From Streptococcus oralis (GTDB taxonomy: Bacteria > Bacillota > Bacilli > Lactobacillales > Streptococcaceae): 64,000 nucleotides of DNA. Location of the stretch: positions 1,461,501 through 1,525,500 of the forward strand of contig NZ_CP046524.1 of NCBI RefSeq assembly GCF_021497945.1, in the 5' to 3' direction. The position numbers and the translations under genes were made by a program. Shown in pieces: positions 1 to 8,583 of the stretch. Under the pieces are notes generated by a model. That model saw only the letters and a list, made by a program, of their open reading frames with translations. It did not search any database and had not been told where the DNA came from. The first letter of the stretch is position 1. Each line of letters starts with the position of its first letter.

Positions 1-2
1 AG

Positions 3-890
3 TTGTTGGATCAACTCTCTCAACACAAACGCTTTAAAAATTGCAAGCTCTCAGACTTTATCAACGATATCGATCCTGAATTGCAAAAACAGTTTGCGGC
101 TATGACTTATCGTATCAGTCTCGATACCTATTTGCTTGTTTTTCGCGGGACGGATGACAGCATCATCGGTTGGAAAGAAGATTTCCATATGACCTATATG
201 AAGGAAATCCCAGCTCAAAAACATGCTCTTCAGTATTTAGAGGACTTTTTTGCCCAACATCCTAACCAAAAGGTTATCCTAGCAGGACACTCAAAAGGGG
301 GCAATCTAGCTGTCTATGCTGCCAGTCAACTTGATCCAAACTTGCAGAAAAACATTATCGCTATCTATACTTTTGATGCCCCTGGACTTCACAAGGAACT
401 AACCGAAACACCTGGCTATCAAAACATGATGGAAAGAACGAAAGTATTTATCCCACAAGGGTCTATCATCGGGATGATGCTGGAAATTCCGGATAAAAAA
501 ATCGTCGTTCGAAGCACCGCCTTAGGTGGCCTTGCCCAGCACGACACCTTTAGTTGGCAGATTGAAGACAAACACTTTGTCCAACTAGACGAGACCAATA
601 GTGATAGTCAGCAAGTCGATACAACCTTCAAGGAATGGGTTGAAACAGTTCCTGACGAAGAACTGCAGCTCTACTTTGACCTCTTTTTTGGAATCATTCT
701 CGATGCGGGCATCTCCTCTATCAACGATCTTTCTTCCTTCAATGCCATTGAACACATTCATCAACTCTTTGTACAAGCTCAATCCCTCACTCCCGAAGAA
801 AGAGAAACCATGGGGCGCTTAACCCAACTCTTGATTGACACCCGATACCAGGCTTGGAAAAATCGTCAAGGCACGAAAAAGACTTTCTGA
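3..890 (+). CDS. Lipase-like alpha/beta hydrolase, DUF2974 (Mbeg1-like), 5' truncated by window edge
   Basis: The frame is open at the window edge, so the N-terminus is missing and the TTG at position 3 is probably not the true start. The visible 295 residues hold a lipase-type nucleophile elbow, GHSKGG, at about residues 95-100. It is preceded by a VFRGTDD segment like the oxyanion-side strand of class 3 lipases and followed by FDAPG and HDTF segments that could supply the Asp and His of the triad. This matches the DUF2974/Mbeg1-like family of putative lipases common in streptococci. The substrate is unknown. There is no convincing terminator before the next gene, which has its own promoter. 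Confidence 0.75.
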   Translation: MLDQLSQHKRFKNCKLSDFINDIDPELQKQFAAMTYRISLDTYLLVFRGTDDSIIGWKEDFHMTYMKEIPAQKHALQYLEDFFAQHPNQKVILAGHSKGGNLAVYAASQLDPNLQKNIIAIYTFDAPGLHKELTETPGYQNMMERTKVFIPQGSIIGMMLEIPDKKIVVRSTALGGLAQHDTFSWQIEDKHFVQLDETNSDSQQVDTTFKEWVETVPDEELQLYFDLFFGIILDAGISSINDLSSFNAIEHIHQLFVQAQSLTPEERETMGRLTQLLIDTRYQAWKNRQGTKKTF

Positions 891-911
891 TACCCTAAGC
901 ATTCTCTTCTG

Positions 912-920
912 TGTTATACT
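912..920 (+). promoter_or_regulatory. Extended -10 promoter of the MBL-fold hydrolase gene
   Basis: TGT followed by TATACT forms an extended -10 about 34 bases before the ATG at 954. A GAGAGGAAAT ribosome binding site lies between. No good -35 is seen, as is usual for extended -10 promoters in streptococci. Confidence 0.55.
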
Positions 921-953
921 GATATCAGTACATTCTTTGAGAGAGGAAATCCT

Positions 954-1583
954 ATGAAAATCCATAAAACCGTGAATCCTGTTGCCTATGAAAACACCTA
1001 CTATATAGAGGGAGACCAACACCTGATTGTGGTTGACCCAGGTAGCCATTGGGAAGCCATTCGCAAGACTATCGAGAAAATCAACAAACCCGTCTGTGCG
1101 ATTCTGCTGACCCACACCCATTACGACCATATTATGAGTCTGGACTTGGTGCGTGAGACTTTTGGAAATCCTCCAGTTTATGTAGCGGAAAGTGAAGCCA
1201 GCTGGCTCTATACTCCAGTTGATAATCTTTCTGGCCTCCCTCGTCACGATGATATGGCAGATGTGGTCGCAAAACCTGCAGAACACACCTTTGTCTTTCA
1301 TGAGGAATACCAGCTTGAGGAATTCCGTTTTACTGCCCTACCAACCCCAGGCCACTCTATCGGTGGTGTTTCCCTCGTTTTTCCTGATGCCCATCTAGTC
1401 TTGACTGGAGATGCTCTTTTCCGCGAAACCATCGGACGGACCGACCTTCCTACAGGTAGTATGGAACAACTTCTCCATAGCATTCAAACTCAACTATTCA
1501 CCCTCCCTAACTACGACGTCTATCCTGGACACGGGCCAGCTACGACCATCGCTCACGAAAAGACCTTCAATCCCTTTTTCTAG
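954..1583 (+). CDS. MBL-fold metallo-hydrolase (glyoxalase II-like)
   Basis: This 209-residue protein has the metallo-beta-lactamase zinc signature HTHYDH at residues 54-59. Later come TPGHS (third histidine), GDALF (bridging aspartate) and YPGHG (last histidine), in the order expected of the YqgX/GloB-like hydrolase subgroup. The length fits compact glyoxalase II-like enzymes, which cleave thioesters such as S-lactoylglutathione. The true substrate in streptococci cannot be read from sequence. The gene is monocistronic: own promoter upstream, and a strong terminator shared with the convergent pepO downstream. The ATG at 954 is chosen because GAGAGGAAAT precedes it at good spacing. Confidence 0.85.
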   Translation: MKIHKTVNPVAYENTYYIEGDQHLIVVDPGSHWEAIRKTIEKINKPVCAILLTHTHYDHIMSLDLVRETFGNPPVYVAESEASWLYTPVDNLSGLPRHDDMADVVAKPAEHTFVFHEEYQLEEFRFTALPTPGHSIGGVSLVFPDAHLVLTGDALFRETIGRTDLPTGSMEQLLHSIQTQLFTLPNYDVYPGHGPATTIAHEKTFNPFF

Positions 1584-1590
1584 CAAGCAA

Positions 1591-1617
1591 AAAACCAAGG
1601 ATAATTTCCTTGGTTTT
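1591..1617. terminator. Bidirectional terminator between MBL hydrolase and pepO
   Basis: An 11-bp perfect inverted repeat (arms 1591-1601 and 1607-1617) begins with an A run and ends with a T run. It can therefore terminate transcription from both convergent genes. Confidence 0.85.
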
Positions 1618-1621
1618 TGTC

Positions 1622-3514
1622 TTACCAAATAATCACACGGTCCTCTGGTGAACGCCACATACCATCGCCTTCTTTGACATCATAGGTTGTAAAGAAGTCA
1701 TCGAAGTTTGGCACTTGCACATTGACACGGAGTTTGGCAGGCGCGTGCACGTCGACACTGGCCATGAGTTTCATCAACTCAGGACGGCCTTTCATACGCC
1801 AGATACGAGCAAAGTTGTGGAAGAATTCTTCAGCTGAGAAGTCTGGTTCTCTCTTAGCAGCTTCAAGGGCTGCAGCAATCCCGCCCAAGTCAGCAACATT
1901 TTCTGATACAGTTAGTTTCCCGTTAATCGTTGCGCCGTAAGATTCTTGTCCATCAAACTGGTCAATGACTTTCTGCGTTTTTTCTTTAAAGGCTGCATAG
2001 TCGCTCTCCGTCCACCAATCCTTGAGGCTACCATTTTCATCAAAAGAAGCACCATTTGTGTCGAAAGCATGAGAGATTTCGTGGGCAATAACAGCACCAA
2101 TCCCTCCGTAGTTGGCAGAAGACGACTGATGCAAGTCATAGAATGGAGCCTGTAAAATAGCAGCTGGGAAAACAATTAAGTTCTTCTGAGGATTGTAGTA
2201 GGCATTGACCATGTGAGCAGGCATGCCCCACTCCTTGTAATCAACCGGTTGGTTCCACTTGCTCCAGCTGTGCTTGATTTCCACACGCGCAAAGGATAGG
2301 GCATTCTCAAAGAGACTGGCAGTTTCGTCCACGACTTTGTCCTTGTAGCGTTCTGGCAATTCCTCTGGATAACCGATATAAGGCTTGATGACATTGAGTT
2401 TGACAATGGCCTTGTCACGTGTTTCAGGCGTGAGCCAGTCGTTCTTGGCCAAGCGTTCCTTATAAACGTCAATCATAGTCGCTACTTTTTTCTCTACGTC
2501 TGCCTTAGCTTCTGGGGAGAATTTTTCATGCGCATACCAGAGACCAAGAGCTTGCTTGAAAGGACCTTGGGCCAAGTGATAAGCTGCCTTGACCTTGTCC
2601 TGAGCTTCTGGAACACCTGAAAGGGCACGACCATAGGCACCTGACAGGACACGAATCTCGTCTGTGAGATAGCTTGTTGAGAGATTCACCACACCCAAAA
2701 TCAAGGTTGCTTTGAGTAGAGGCCACGCTTCTTCACTATAGAATTGGTCTGCTGCTTGCCAGAAACGTTCTTCATCTACGATGACCTTGTCTGGAGTTTG
2801 TCCAAGAACTGCTTGGAAGAAATCATCCAAAGGTAGGGCAGGGGCAAATTTCTTGAAATCTTCATAAGCATATGGATGGTAGAGTTTGGCATATTCTGAA
2901 CTTTCTTCGTTAGAAAGCACCACAGCTGCAATGCGACGGTCCAATTCTAATCGTTTCTCTAGTAAGTCTGCGATTTCCTCATCTGAAAAATCATAGGCTT
3001 TGAGAAGATTCGTAGTACTTTCCTTCCAAAGAGTCAAGAGCTCCTCACGCTGAGGATGGTCTTCAGCGTAGTAAGTTGTATCTGGCAAGATAGTTCCTGG
3101 TGCACTGGCCCAAAGAACATTGATTCTGGCATCCATAAAGTCTGGTGATACACCAAATGGAAGGAAGTTCGGCTTCCCTGCTAGTTCAAACTCTGCCAGT
3201 TTACTGGTAAAATCTGCAAAACTCTCCAAGTCTTGGTATTCCTTGAGCATTGGCAAAACAGGCTTGATCCCATCTGCTTCTCTCTTGTCAAAATCACGCA
3301 CCATACGATGGTACTTAACAAAGTTGGCGAGGATAGCATCCTCTGGAACCTCTTCACCCGCCAACCACTTGTCCGTAGTCGCCAGCATCAACTCTTCAAT
3401 TTCCTCGTCAAGGTCAATAAAACCACCTGTTCGTGATTTATCAGCTGGAATCACAGCTGTTTTTTCCCATTCGCCATTAATAGCGTCATAAAAATCATCT
3501 TGATAACGTGTCAT
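1622..3514 (-). CDS. pepO: M13 family metalloendopeptidase PepO
   Basis: The 630-residue protein is a neprilysin-type (M13) zinc endopeptidase that cleaves oligopeptides. The zinc site HEISH lies at residues 478-482, with the third ligand in ENVAD at 538-542. A VNAYYNP substrate-binding segment sits near 436. Length is normal for streptococcal PepO. No signal peptide is present; pneumococcal PepO is also leaderless yet reported on the surface and as a plasminogen and fibronectin binder (family knowledge, not visible here). It is transcribed alone, facing away from psaBCA, and ends at a terminator shared with the hydrolase gene. The Shine-Dalgarno before the ATG is weak. Confidence 0.95.
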   Translation of the reverse strand: MTRYQDDFYDAINGEWEKTAVIPADKSRTGGFIDLDEEIEELMLATTDKWLAGEEVPEDAILANFVKYHRMVRDFDKREADGIKPVLPMLKEYQDLESFADFTSKLAEFELAGKPNFLPFGVSPDFMDARINVLWASAPGTILPDTTYYAEDHPQREELLTLWKESTTNLLKAYDFSDEEIADLLEKRLELDRRIAAVVLSNEESSEYAKLYHPYAYEDFKKFAPALPLDDFFQAVLGQTPDKVIVDEERFWQAADQFYSEEAWPLLKATLILGVVNLSTSYLTDEIRVLSGAYGRALSGVPEAQDKVKAAYHLAQGPFKQALGLWYAHEKFSPEAKADVEKKVATMIDVYKERLAKNDWLTPETRDKAIVKLNVIKPYIGYPEELPERYKDKVVDETASLFENALSFARVEIKHSWSKWNQPVDYKEWGMPAHMVNAYYNPQKNLIVFPAAILQAPFYDLHQSSSANYGGIGAVIAHEISHAFDTNGASFDENGSLKDWWTESDYAAFKEKTQKVIDQFDGQESYGATINGKLTVSENVADLGGIAAALEAAKREPDFSAEEFFHNFARIWRMKGRPELMKLMASVDVHAPAKLRVNVQVPNFDDFFTTYDVKEGDGMWRSPEDRVIIW

Positions 3515-3630
3515 CTTGTTCTCGCTTTCATATTTTCACTTATTCCTAGCTTAGCAAAAAAATCTAGGGAATGCAATCAAAAATAAATTTCTTATATCTT
3601 TCATTTTATTGTTATTTTATTAAATTTTTT

Positions 3631-3669
3631 AAAAATTAACTTGACTTAATTTTTTTTTTAATGTATATT
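3631..3669 (+). promoter_or_regulatory. psaBCA promoter with overlapping PsaR/MntR-type operator
   Basis: AAAAATTAA and TTAATTTTT form a perfect dyad around CTTGAC (3631-3654), resembling the manganese-repressor (PsaR/ScaR/MntR) boxes of streptococci. The dyad covers the -35 TTGACT at 3641-3646. A -10 TATATT at 3664-3669 follows at exactly 17 bases. Manganese-loaded repressor bound here would block RNA polymerase. The dyad and promoter are seen; the bound protein is inferred from the mntR gene nearby. Confidence 0.8.
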
Positions 3670-3693
3670 AAATACGGGAGGGAGGAATTTGTT

Positions 3694-4416
3694 ATGATAC
3701 GTATTGAACACCTCAGCGTCTCCTACAAAGAAACGCTGGCACTAAAGGATATTTCACTAGTGCTCCACGGACCAACTATTACCGGAATTATTGGTCCAAA
3801 TGGTGCTGGAAAATCAACTTTATTAAAAGGTATGTTGGGAATTATCCCACATGAAGGTCAGGCCTTTCTCGACGACAAAGAAGTCAAGAAATCTTTAAAT
3901 CGAGTTGCCTATGTCGAGCAAAAAATCCATATCGACTACAATTTCCCTATCAAGGTCAAGGAATGTGTCTCTCTAGGACTCTATCCATCCATACCGCTCT
4001 TTCACACCTTAAAAGCTAGCCACTGGAAAAAAGTGGCAGATGCACTTGAAATCGTTGGACTCTCAGACTATGCTGATCGCCAAATCAGCCAGCTCTCAGG
4101 AGGACAATTCCAACGTGTTTTGATTGCCCGTTGCTTAGTGCAGGAAGCTGACTACATCTTTTTAGATGAGCCTTTTGCCGGGATTGACTCGATCAGTGAA
4201 GAGATTATCATGAATACGCTGAGAGACCTTAAAAAAGCTGGTAAAACAGTTCTCATCGTCCATCATGACCTCAGTAAAGTCCCCCATTATTTCGACCAAG
4301 TTTTGCTTCTCAATCGAGAATTAATAGACCTTGGTCCGACCGAAGAAACCTTTACCGAGGCCAATCTCAAAAAGGCCTACGGTAGCAAACTCTTTTTCAA
4401 TGGAGGTGACCTATGA
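3694..4416 (+). CDS. psaB: Manganese ABC transporter ATP-binding protein PsaB
   Basis: This 240-residue ATPase powers the PsaBCA manganese importer at the inner face of the membrane. Walker [10 protein letters not shown] lies at residues 34-42, the signature LSGGQ at 134-138, Walker B YIFLDE at 154-159, and a switch histidine follows in VHHD. The ATG at 3694 is chosen because GGGAGGAGGAA-like bases precede it by about 8 bases. The in-frame ATG at 3661 falls inside the promoter -10. The gene overlaps psaC by 4 bases (ATGA), implying translational coupling. Expression is probably repressed by manganese through the operator upstream. Confidence 0.95.
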   Translation: MIRIEHLSVSYKETLALKDISLVLHGPTITGIIGPNGAGKSTLLKGMLGIIPHEGQAFLDDKEVKKSLNRVAYVEQKIHIDYNFPIKVKECVSLGLYPSIPLFHTLKASHWKKVADALEIVGLSDYADRQISQLSGGQFQRVLIARCLVQEADYIFLDEPFAGIDSISEEIIMNTLRDLKKAGKTVLIVHHDLSKVPHYFDQVLLLNRELIDLGPTEETFTEANLKKAYGSKLFFNGGDL

Positions 4417-5261
4417 TAGCAGAATTTATCGATGGATTGCAAAATTTCCATTTCCTACAAAACGCCTTGATCACAGCTATTGTCATCGGAGTCGTTGCTG
4501 GAGCCGTGGGATGTTTTATCATCCTACGCGGAATGTCTCTCATGGGGGATGCCATCTCTCACGCAGTTTTGCCTGGCGTAGCCCTTTCCTTTATCCTGGG
4601 AATTGATTTCTTTATTGGAGCGATCATCTTTGGTTTGATGGCTTCCATCATCATTACCTACATCAAGGGAAACTCTATCATCAAGAGTGACACTGCCATT
4701 GGTATTACCTTTTCATCTTTCTTAGCCTTAGGTGTCATCTTGATTAGTGTTGCCAAGAGTTCGACAGACCTCTTCCATATCCTTTTTGGGAATATCCTCG
4801 CTGTCCAAGATACAGACATGTGGATTACCATTGGTATGGGGGCATTGATTCTCTTGATTATCGGGATTTTCTTTAAACAACTATTGATTACATCCTTTGA
4901 CGAGCTTCTGGCTAAAGCCATGGGAATGCCCGTTAATTTCTACCACTATCTGCTCATGGTGCTCTTGACCCTTGTGTCAGTCACTGCCATGCAAAGTGTT
5001 GGAACCATTCTTATCGTGGCCATGTTGATCACCCCAGCTGCGACGGCTTACCTTTATGCTAATAGCCTAAAGAGCATGATTTTTCTTTCATCAGGCCTAG
5101 GAGCTCTGGCTTCTGTTGTAGGGCTCTTTATCGGCTATAGTTTCAATCTCGCAGCAGGATCCAGCATCGTGCTCACATCCGCCAGCTTCTTTCTAATCAG
5201 TTTCTTTATCTCTCCTAAGCAACGATACTTGAAACTGAAAAACAAAAAAATCATTAAATAA
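4413..5261 (+). CDS. psaC: Manganese ABC transporter permease PsaC
   Basis: The 282-residue integral membrane protein belongs to the ABC-3 (metal ion) permease family. About eight hydrophobic helices are visible, and an [17 protein letters not shown] segment near residue 40 is typical of zinc/manganese permeases. It forms the channel of PsaBCA, pairing with PsaB and receiving Mn2+ from PsaA. The start overlaps the psaB stop by 4 bases, and psaA follows after 26 bases, so the three genes form one operon. Length and hydrophobicity are normal for the family. Confidence 0.95.
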   Translation: MIAEFIDGLQNFHFLQNALITAIVIGVVAGAVGCFIILRGMSLMGDAISHAVLPGVALSFILGIDFFIGAIIFGLMASIIITYIKGNSIIKSDTAIGITFSSFLALGVILISVAKSSTDLFHILFGNILAVQDTDMWITIGMGALILLIIGIFFKQLLITSFDELLAKAMGMPVNFYHYLLMVLLTLVSVTAMQSVGTILIVAMLITPAATAYLYANSLKSMIFLSSGLGALASVVGLFIGYSFNLAAGSSIVLTSASFFLISFFISPKQRYLKLKNKKIIK

Positions 5262-5287
5262 CGGGGAAACCCTTCTGGAGGAATCTA

Positions 5288-6220
5288 ATGAAAAAATTAG
5301 GTACTTTGCTTGTTCTTTTTCTTTCTATCATTGGATTAGCTGCCTGTGCTAGCGGGAAAAAAGATACAGCATCTACAAACCAAAAACTAAAGGTTGTAGC
5401 GACTAACTCAATCATCGCTGATATTACCAAAAATATCGCTGGTGACAAGATTGATCTTCACAGTATCGTTCCTGTTGGTCAAGACCCACACGAATACGAA
5501 CCACTTCCTGAAGACGTTAAGAAAACTTCTCAAGCTGATTTGATTTTCTATAACGGAATCAATCTTGAAACTGGTGGCAATGCTTGGTTTACCAAATTGG
5601 TCGAAAATGCCAAGAAAACTGAAAACAAAGACTACTTTGCAGTTAGCGACGGTGTAGACATCATCTACCTTGAAGGCCAAAACGAGAAAGGCAAAGAAGA
5701 CCCACACGCTTGGCTCAACCTTGAAAATGGGATGATTTATGCTAAAAATATCGCTAAACAGCTAATCGCTAAGGATCCTAGCAACAAGGAATTCTACGAA
5801 AAAAATCTCAAAGACTATACTGAAAAACTAGACAAACTGGACAAGGAAGCCAAAGAGAAATTTAACAATATCCCTGCTGAGAAGAAACTTATCGTAACCA
5901 GCGAAGGATGCTTCAAATACTTCTCTAAAGCCTACGGTGTCCCAAGTGCCTACATCTGGGAAATCAACACGGAAGAAGAAGGTACGCCTGAACAAATCAA
6001 GACCTTGGTTGAAAAACTTCGCCAAACAAAAGTTCCATCTCTCTTTGTTGAGTCAAGTGTCGATGACCGTCCAATGAAGACTGTTTCACAAGACACAAAT
6101 ATCCCAATCTACGCACAAATCTTTACTGACTCAATCGCTGAAGAAGGTAAAGAAGGCGACAGCTACTACAACATGATGAAATACAACCTTGACAAGATTG
6201 CTGAAGGTTTGTCAAAATAA
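5288..6220 (+). CDS. psaA: Manganese-binding lipoprotein PsaA
   Basis: This is the solute-binding lipoprotein of the manganese importer (cluster A-I, also known as a LraI adhesin), 310 residues long. A signal peptide ends in the lipobox LAAC at residues 17-20, so Cys20 should be lipidated and anchor the protein outside the cell. The four metal ligands known for pneumococcal PsaA (H67, H139, E205, D280) appear one position later as H68, H140, E206 and D281. A good GGAGGAATCT ribosome binding site precedes the ATG. The gene ends at a hairpin terminator, but read-through to tpx is possible. Confidence 0.97.
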   Translation: MKKLGTLLVLFLSIIGLAACASGKKDTASTNQKLKVVATNSIIADITKNIAGDKIDLHSIVPVGQDPHEYEPLPEDVKKTSQADLIFYNGINLETGGNAWFTKLVENAKKTENKDYFAVSDGVDIIYLEGQNEKGKEDPHAWLNLENGMIYAKNIAKQLIAKDPSNKEFYEKNLKDYTEKLDKLDKEAKEKFNNIPAEKKLIVTSEGCFKYFSKAYGVPSAYIWEINTEEEGTPEQIKTLVEKLRQTKVPSLFVESSVDDRPMKTVSQDTNIPIYAQIFTDSIAEEGKEGDSYYNMMKYNLDKIAEGLSK

Positions 6221-6226
6221 TCCATT

Positions 6227-6262
6227 AAAAAACGTCGTTCTCACATGAACAGGCGTTTTTTT
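6227..6262 (+). terminator. Terminator after psaA
   Basis: An imperfect hairpin (A run, ACGTCGTTC stem, loop TCACAT, GAACAGGCGT) is followed by a seven-base T run. The GTTC/GAAC and ACG/CGT parts pair with a small mismatch between them. Confidence 0.7.
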
Positions 6263-6285
6263 GTTTTCACTTTCCGGTCAAATCA

Positions 6286-6315
6286 TTGGAAAAATCTGAC
6301 AATTCTCGGTAAAAT
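6286..6315 (+). promoter_or_regulatory. Putative tpx promoter
   Basis: TTGGAA at 6286-6291 and TAAAAT at 6310-6315 are spaced 18 bases apart, just after the psaA terminator and 25 bases before the tpx ATG. Confidence 0.5.
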
Positions 6316-6340
6316 GAAAGAAAAAAGAATGGAGTAGTTC

Positions 6341-6835
6341 ATGACCACTTTTCTCGGAAATCCTGTAACTTTTACAGGTAAACAACTGCAAGTCGGAGAC
6401 AAGGCACTTGACTTTTCTCTTACGACAACCGATCTCTCTAAAAAAACGCTAGCTGACTTTGATGGAAAGAAAAAAGTCTTGAGTGTTGTCCCTTCTATCG
6501 ATACTGGTATCTGCTCAACGCAAACACGTCGATTCAACCAAGAACTAGCTAACCTCGACAATACCGTCGTTCTTACTGTTTCTATGGACCTACCATTTGC
6601 CCAAGGACGCTGGTGCGGGGCTGAAGGCCTTGACAATGCCATCATGCTTTCAGACTACTTTGACCATTCTTTCGGGCGCGATTATGCCCTCTTGATCAAC
6701 GAATGGCATCTCCTTGCACGCGCCGTCTTTGTTCTCGATGCTAACAATGTCATCCGTTATGTAGAATACGTTGACAACATCAACACGGAACCAGACTTTG
6801 AAGCTGCCATTGCTGCAGTTAAAGAACTGGACTAA
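6341..6835 (+). CDS. tpx: Thiol peroxidase Tpx (TpxD)
   Basis: This 164-residue atypical 2-Cys peroxiredoxin reduces hydrogen peroxide and organic peroxides using thioredoxin. The peroxidatic cysteine is C58 in the context [12 protein letters not shown] and the resolving cysteine is C92 in GRWCGAEG, both standard for bacterial Tpx. The protein is cytosolic. Its place directly after psaBCA is conserved in streptococci and links manganese uptake with peroxide resistance. It has its own likely promoter and ends at a strong terminator. GGAGTAGTTC before the ATG is an acceptable ribosome binding site. Confidence 0.95.
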   Translation: MTTFLGNPVTFTGKQLQVGDKALDFSLTTTDLSKKTLADFDGKKKVLSVVPSIDTGICSTQTRRFNQELANLDNTVVLTVSMDLPFAQGRWCGAEGLDNAIMLSDYFDHSFGRDYALLINEWHLLARAVFVLDANNVIRYVEYVDNINTEPDFEAAIAAVKELD

Positions 6836-6858
6836 AATCAAAGCCATTATGGCAGAAG

Positions 6859-6881
6859 GCTAGAGAAATCTAGCTTTTTTT
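6859..6881 (+). terminator. Terminator after tpx
   Basis: GCTAGA, a GAAA tetraloop and TCTAGC are followed by a seven-base T run. This is a compact, strong intrinsic terminator. Confidence 0.85.
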
Positions 6882-6889
6882 GATATACT
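6881..6889 (+). promoter_or_regulatory. mntR extended -10 promoter
   Basis: TGA followed by TATACT makes an extended -10 that begins at the last T of the tpx terminator. Transcription would start near 6896, which leaves a short leader holding the ribosome binding site AAGAGGAAA before the ATG at 6919. Confidence 0.6.
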
Positions 6890-6918
6890 AGATGGAGAGA
6901 AAAGACAAGAGGAAACGA

Positions 6919-7569
6919 ATGACGCCAAATAAAGAAGACTACCTAAAATGTATTTATGAAATCGGTACGGAAATGCAAAAAATCACCAATAAAGAAATTG
7001 CTGCCCGTATGCAGGTCTCTCCACCTGCCGTAACAGAGATGATCAAACGCATGAAAAGTGAAAATCTCATCCTCAAGGATAAGGAGAACGGCTATCTATT
7101 GACAGATATTGGCCTCAAACTGGTCTCTGAGCTCTATCGTAAACACCGTTTGATTGAAGTCTTTCTAGTTCACCATCTAGACTATACCAGCGATCAAATC
7201 CACGAAGAAGCTGAGGTCCTAGAGCACACTGTCTCTGACCTCTTTGTGGAGAGATTGGATAAACTGCTTGGCTTCCCTCAAACCTGTCCCCACGGTGGAA
7301 CTATTCCTGCTAAAGGAGAACTCTTGGTTGAGATCAACAACCTACCTCTAGCAGATACTAAAGAGGCTGGAACCTATCTCCTGACTCGGGTTCATGATAG
7401 CTTTGATCTACTCAAATACTTAGAAAAGCATGACATTCATATCGGTGACCAACTCCAAGTCAAACAGTTTGATAATTTTTCCAATACTTTTACACTGGTC
7501 AACAAAGGTGAAGACCTCCAAGTTAGCATCGATATCGCCAAACAACTCTATGTCGAAAAAATCAACTAA
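6919..7569 (+). CDS. mntR: Manganese-dependent DtxR-family repressor (PsaR/ScaR/MntR-like)
   Basis: The 216-residue protein has a winged helix N-terminus (MTPNKEDYLKCIYEIG, then a helix-turn-helix around VSPPAVTEMIKRMK). A dimerisation and metal-binding domain follows with EVLEHTVS and CPHGG segments, and the C-terminal part resembles an FeoA/SH3-like domain. This is the layout of DtxR/MntR regulators. It probably represses psaBCA when Mn2+ is plentiful, acting on the dyad at 3631-3654. The start at 6919 is preferred: AAGAGGAAA precedes it, while the earlier in-frame ATG at 6892 lies at the transcription start. The gene is monocistronic. Confidence 0.9.
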   Translation: MTPNKEDYLKCIYEIGTEMQKITNKEIAARMQVSPPAVTEMIKRMKSENLILKDKENGYLLTDIGLKLVSELYRKHRLIEVFLVHHLDYTSDQIHEEAEVLEHTVSDLFVERLDKLLGFPQTCPHGGTIPAKGELLVEINNLPLADTKEAGTYLLTRVHDSFDLLKYLEKHDIHIGDQLQVKQFDNFSNTFTLVNKGEDLQVSIDIAKQLYVEKIN

Positions 7570-7578
7570 CCCCTTATT

Positions 7579-7608
7579 CCTGAAAGAAACTTCTTTCAGG
7601 GATTTTTT
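7579..7608 (+). terminator. Terminator after mntR
   Basis: CCTGAAAG (7579-7586) pairs with CTTTCAGG (7593-7600), and a T-rich tract follows. Confidence 0.85.
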
Positions 7609-7618
7609 ATTATTTTAG

Positions 7619-7647
7619 TTGTAAGTCCCATTCTTTTGGTGTAGAAT
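7619..7647 (+). promoter_or_regulatory. Promoter of the small membrane protein gene
   Basis: TTGTAA and TAGAAT are spaced by 17 bases, about 30 bases before the ATG at 7677. A GGGAGG ribosome binding site lies between. Confidence 0.6.
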
Positions 7648-7676
7648 AAAGTTAGAGAAAAGAGGGAGGTCATCTT

Positions 7677-8090
7677 ATGAAAAAGCTCTTTAGAATCCAT
7701 TTTGCAACCATTGCACTCAGTGATTTGCTACTATTAGCAATTTTTATCTCCAAAACCGATCCCTCTGTAGAGTGGATGCTACTCTCTGGCTTTATTTTCA
7801 TCCTTGCTCAGGGACTACTGCTATTTCGCTTAGTCAACCGACTCAAACATCATTTCGTTGAGATTTATCCTCAGATTAACAAAAAAATTCGCCTCTATTA
7901 TTTAGGGGTGCTCATCAGCGATTTTCTATTATTTGTCCTTTTAACCTTCGCTAGTTCTCAGCGATTTTCCTCTCTTATGCCAATCGTCACTGCTTGTCAT
8001 TCTACTTTTTATTATCTGACGGCTAACTACCTAAGAGAAAACTATCCAGACTTTTACGACAAACACATTTCTTTATGCGATTGTTTCTAA
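7677..8090 (+). CDS. Small multi-pass membrane protein of unknown function
   Basis: This 137-residue protein has four hydrophobic stretches, at about residues 9-26, 33-52, 74-94 and 99-116, separated by short basic loops such as RLVNRLKHH. No catalytic or ligand motif is recognised, and no function is proposed. A complete promoter, a strong GGGAGG ribosome binding site and a terminator make it a convincing expressed gene. The C-terminus ends in CDCF, a cysteine pair of unknown meaning. It lies between mntR and the convergent dtd and is not obviously part of either unit. Confidence 0.75.
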   Translation: MKKLFRIHFATIALSDLLLLAIFISKTDPSVEWMLLSGFIFILAQGLLLFRLVNRLKHHFVEIYPQINKKIRLYYLGVLISDFLLFVLLTFASSQRFSSLMPIVTACHSTFYYLTANYLRENYPDFYDKHISLCDCF

Positions 8091-8093
8091 ACA

Positions 8094-8120
8094 AAAACCA
8101 AGCCAGCTGGGCTTGGTTTT
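8094..8120. terminator. Bidirectional terminator
   Basis: AAAACCAAGCC (8094-8104) pairs perfectly with GGCTTGGTTTT (8110-8120), between the membrane protein gene and the convergent dtd. Confidence 0.85.
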
Positions 8121-8121
8121 C

Positions 8122-8565
8122 TTATCTATTTTTTGTATCAAGGATAATGGTGACTGGTCCGTCATTGACCAGCTCAACCTGCATATCCGCTCCAAAGATG
8201 CCTGTCTGAACGGGCACTTCTTGTGCTAGCTTTTGATTGAAATGCTCATAAAAGGCGACTGCCATATCTGGCTTGGCTGCACCTGTAAAGGCGGGACGAT
8301 TGCCCTTCTTAGTGTCCGCAAAGAGGGTAAACTGAGAAATAGAAAGAATTGCGCCCTCAATATCCTTAACAGACAGGTTCATCTTGCCTTCCGCGTCTGA
8401 AAAAATCCGCATGTTGACGAGCTTTCTCACAGCATAGTCCAAATCTTCCTCTTGGTCCTCTGGGCCAACACCAACCAGTAATAAGAGTCCCTGATTGATT
8501 TTTCCCTGAACCTGACCTTCAATACTCACTTGAGCTTTCTTAACTCGTTGAATGATGATTTTCAT
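8122..8565 (-). CDS. dtd: D-aminoacyl-tRNA deacylase Dtd
   Basis: The 147-residue cytosolic enzyme removes D-amino acids (and glycine from tRNA-Ala) mischarged on tRNA. The family motifs are present: SQFTLFAD near residue 78 and the C-terminal NDGPVTI that forms the cross-subunit Gly-cisPro active site. Length is typical. It sits 18 bases downstream of relA on the same strand, an arrangement conserved in many Firmicutes (rel-dtd). It therefore most likely shares the relA transcript and the terminator at 8094-8120. Confidence 0.95.
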   Translation of the reverse strand: MKIIIQRVKKAQVSIEGQVQGKINQGLLLLVGVGPEDQEEDLDYAVRKLVNMRIFSDAEGKMNLSVKDIEGAILSISQFTLFADTKKGNRPAFTGAAKPDMAVAFYEHFNQKLAQEVPVQTGIFGADMQVELVNDGPVTIILDTKNR

Positions 8566-8583
8566 AAAAATCCTTTCTAGATC

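Noticed and set aside
3661..3693. Upstream ATG for psaB
   Set aside because: It lies in the -10 region of the psa promoter and lacks a ribosome binding site, while ATG 3694 has a strong one.
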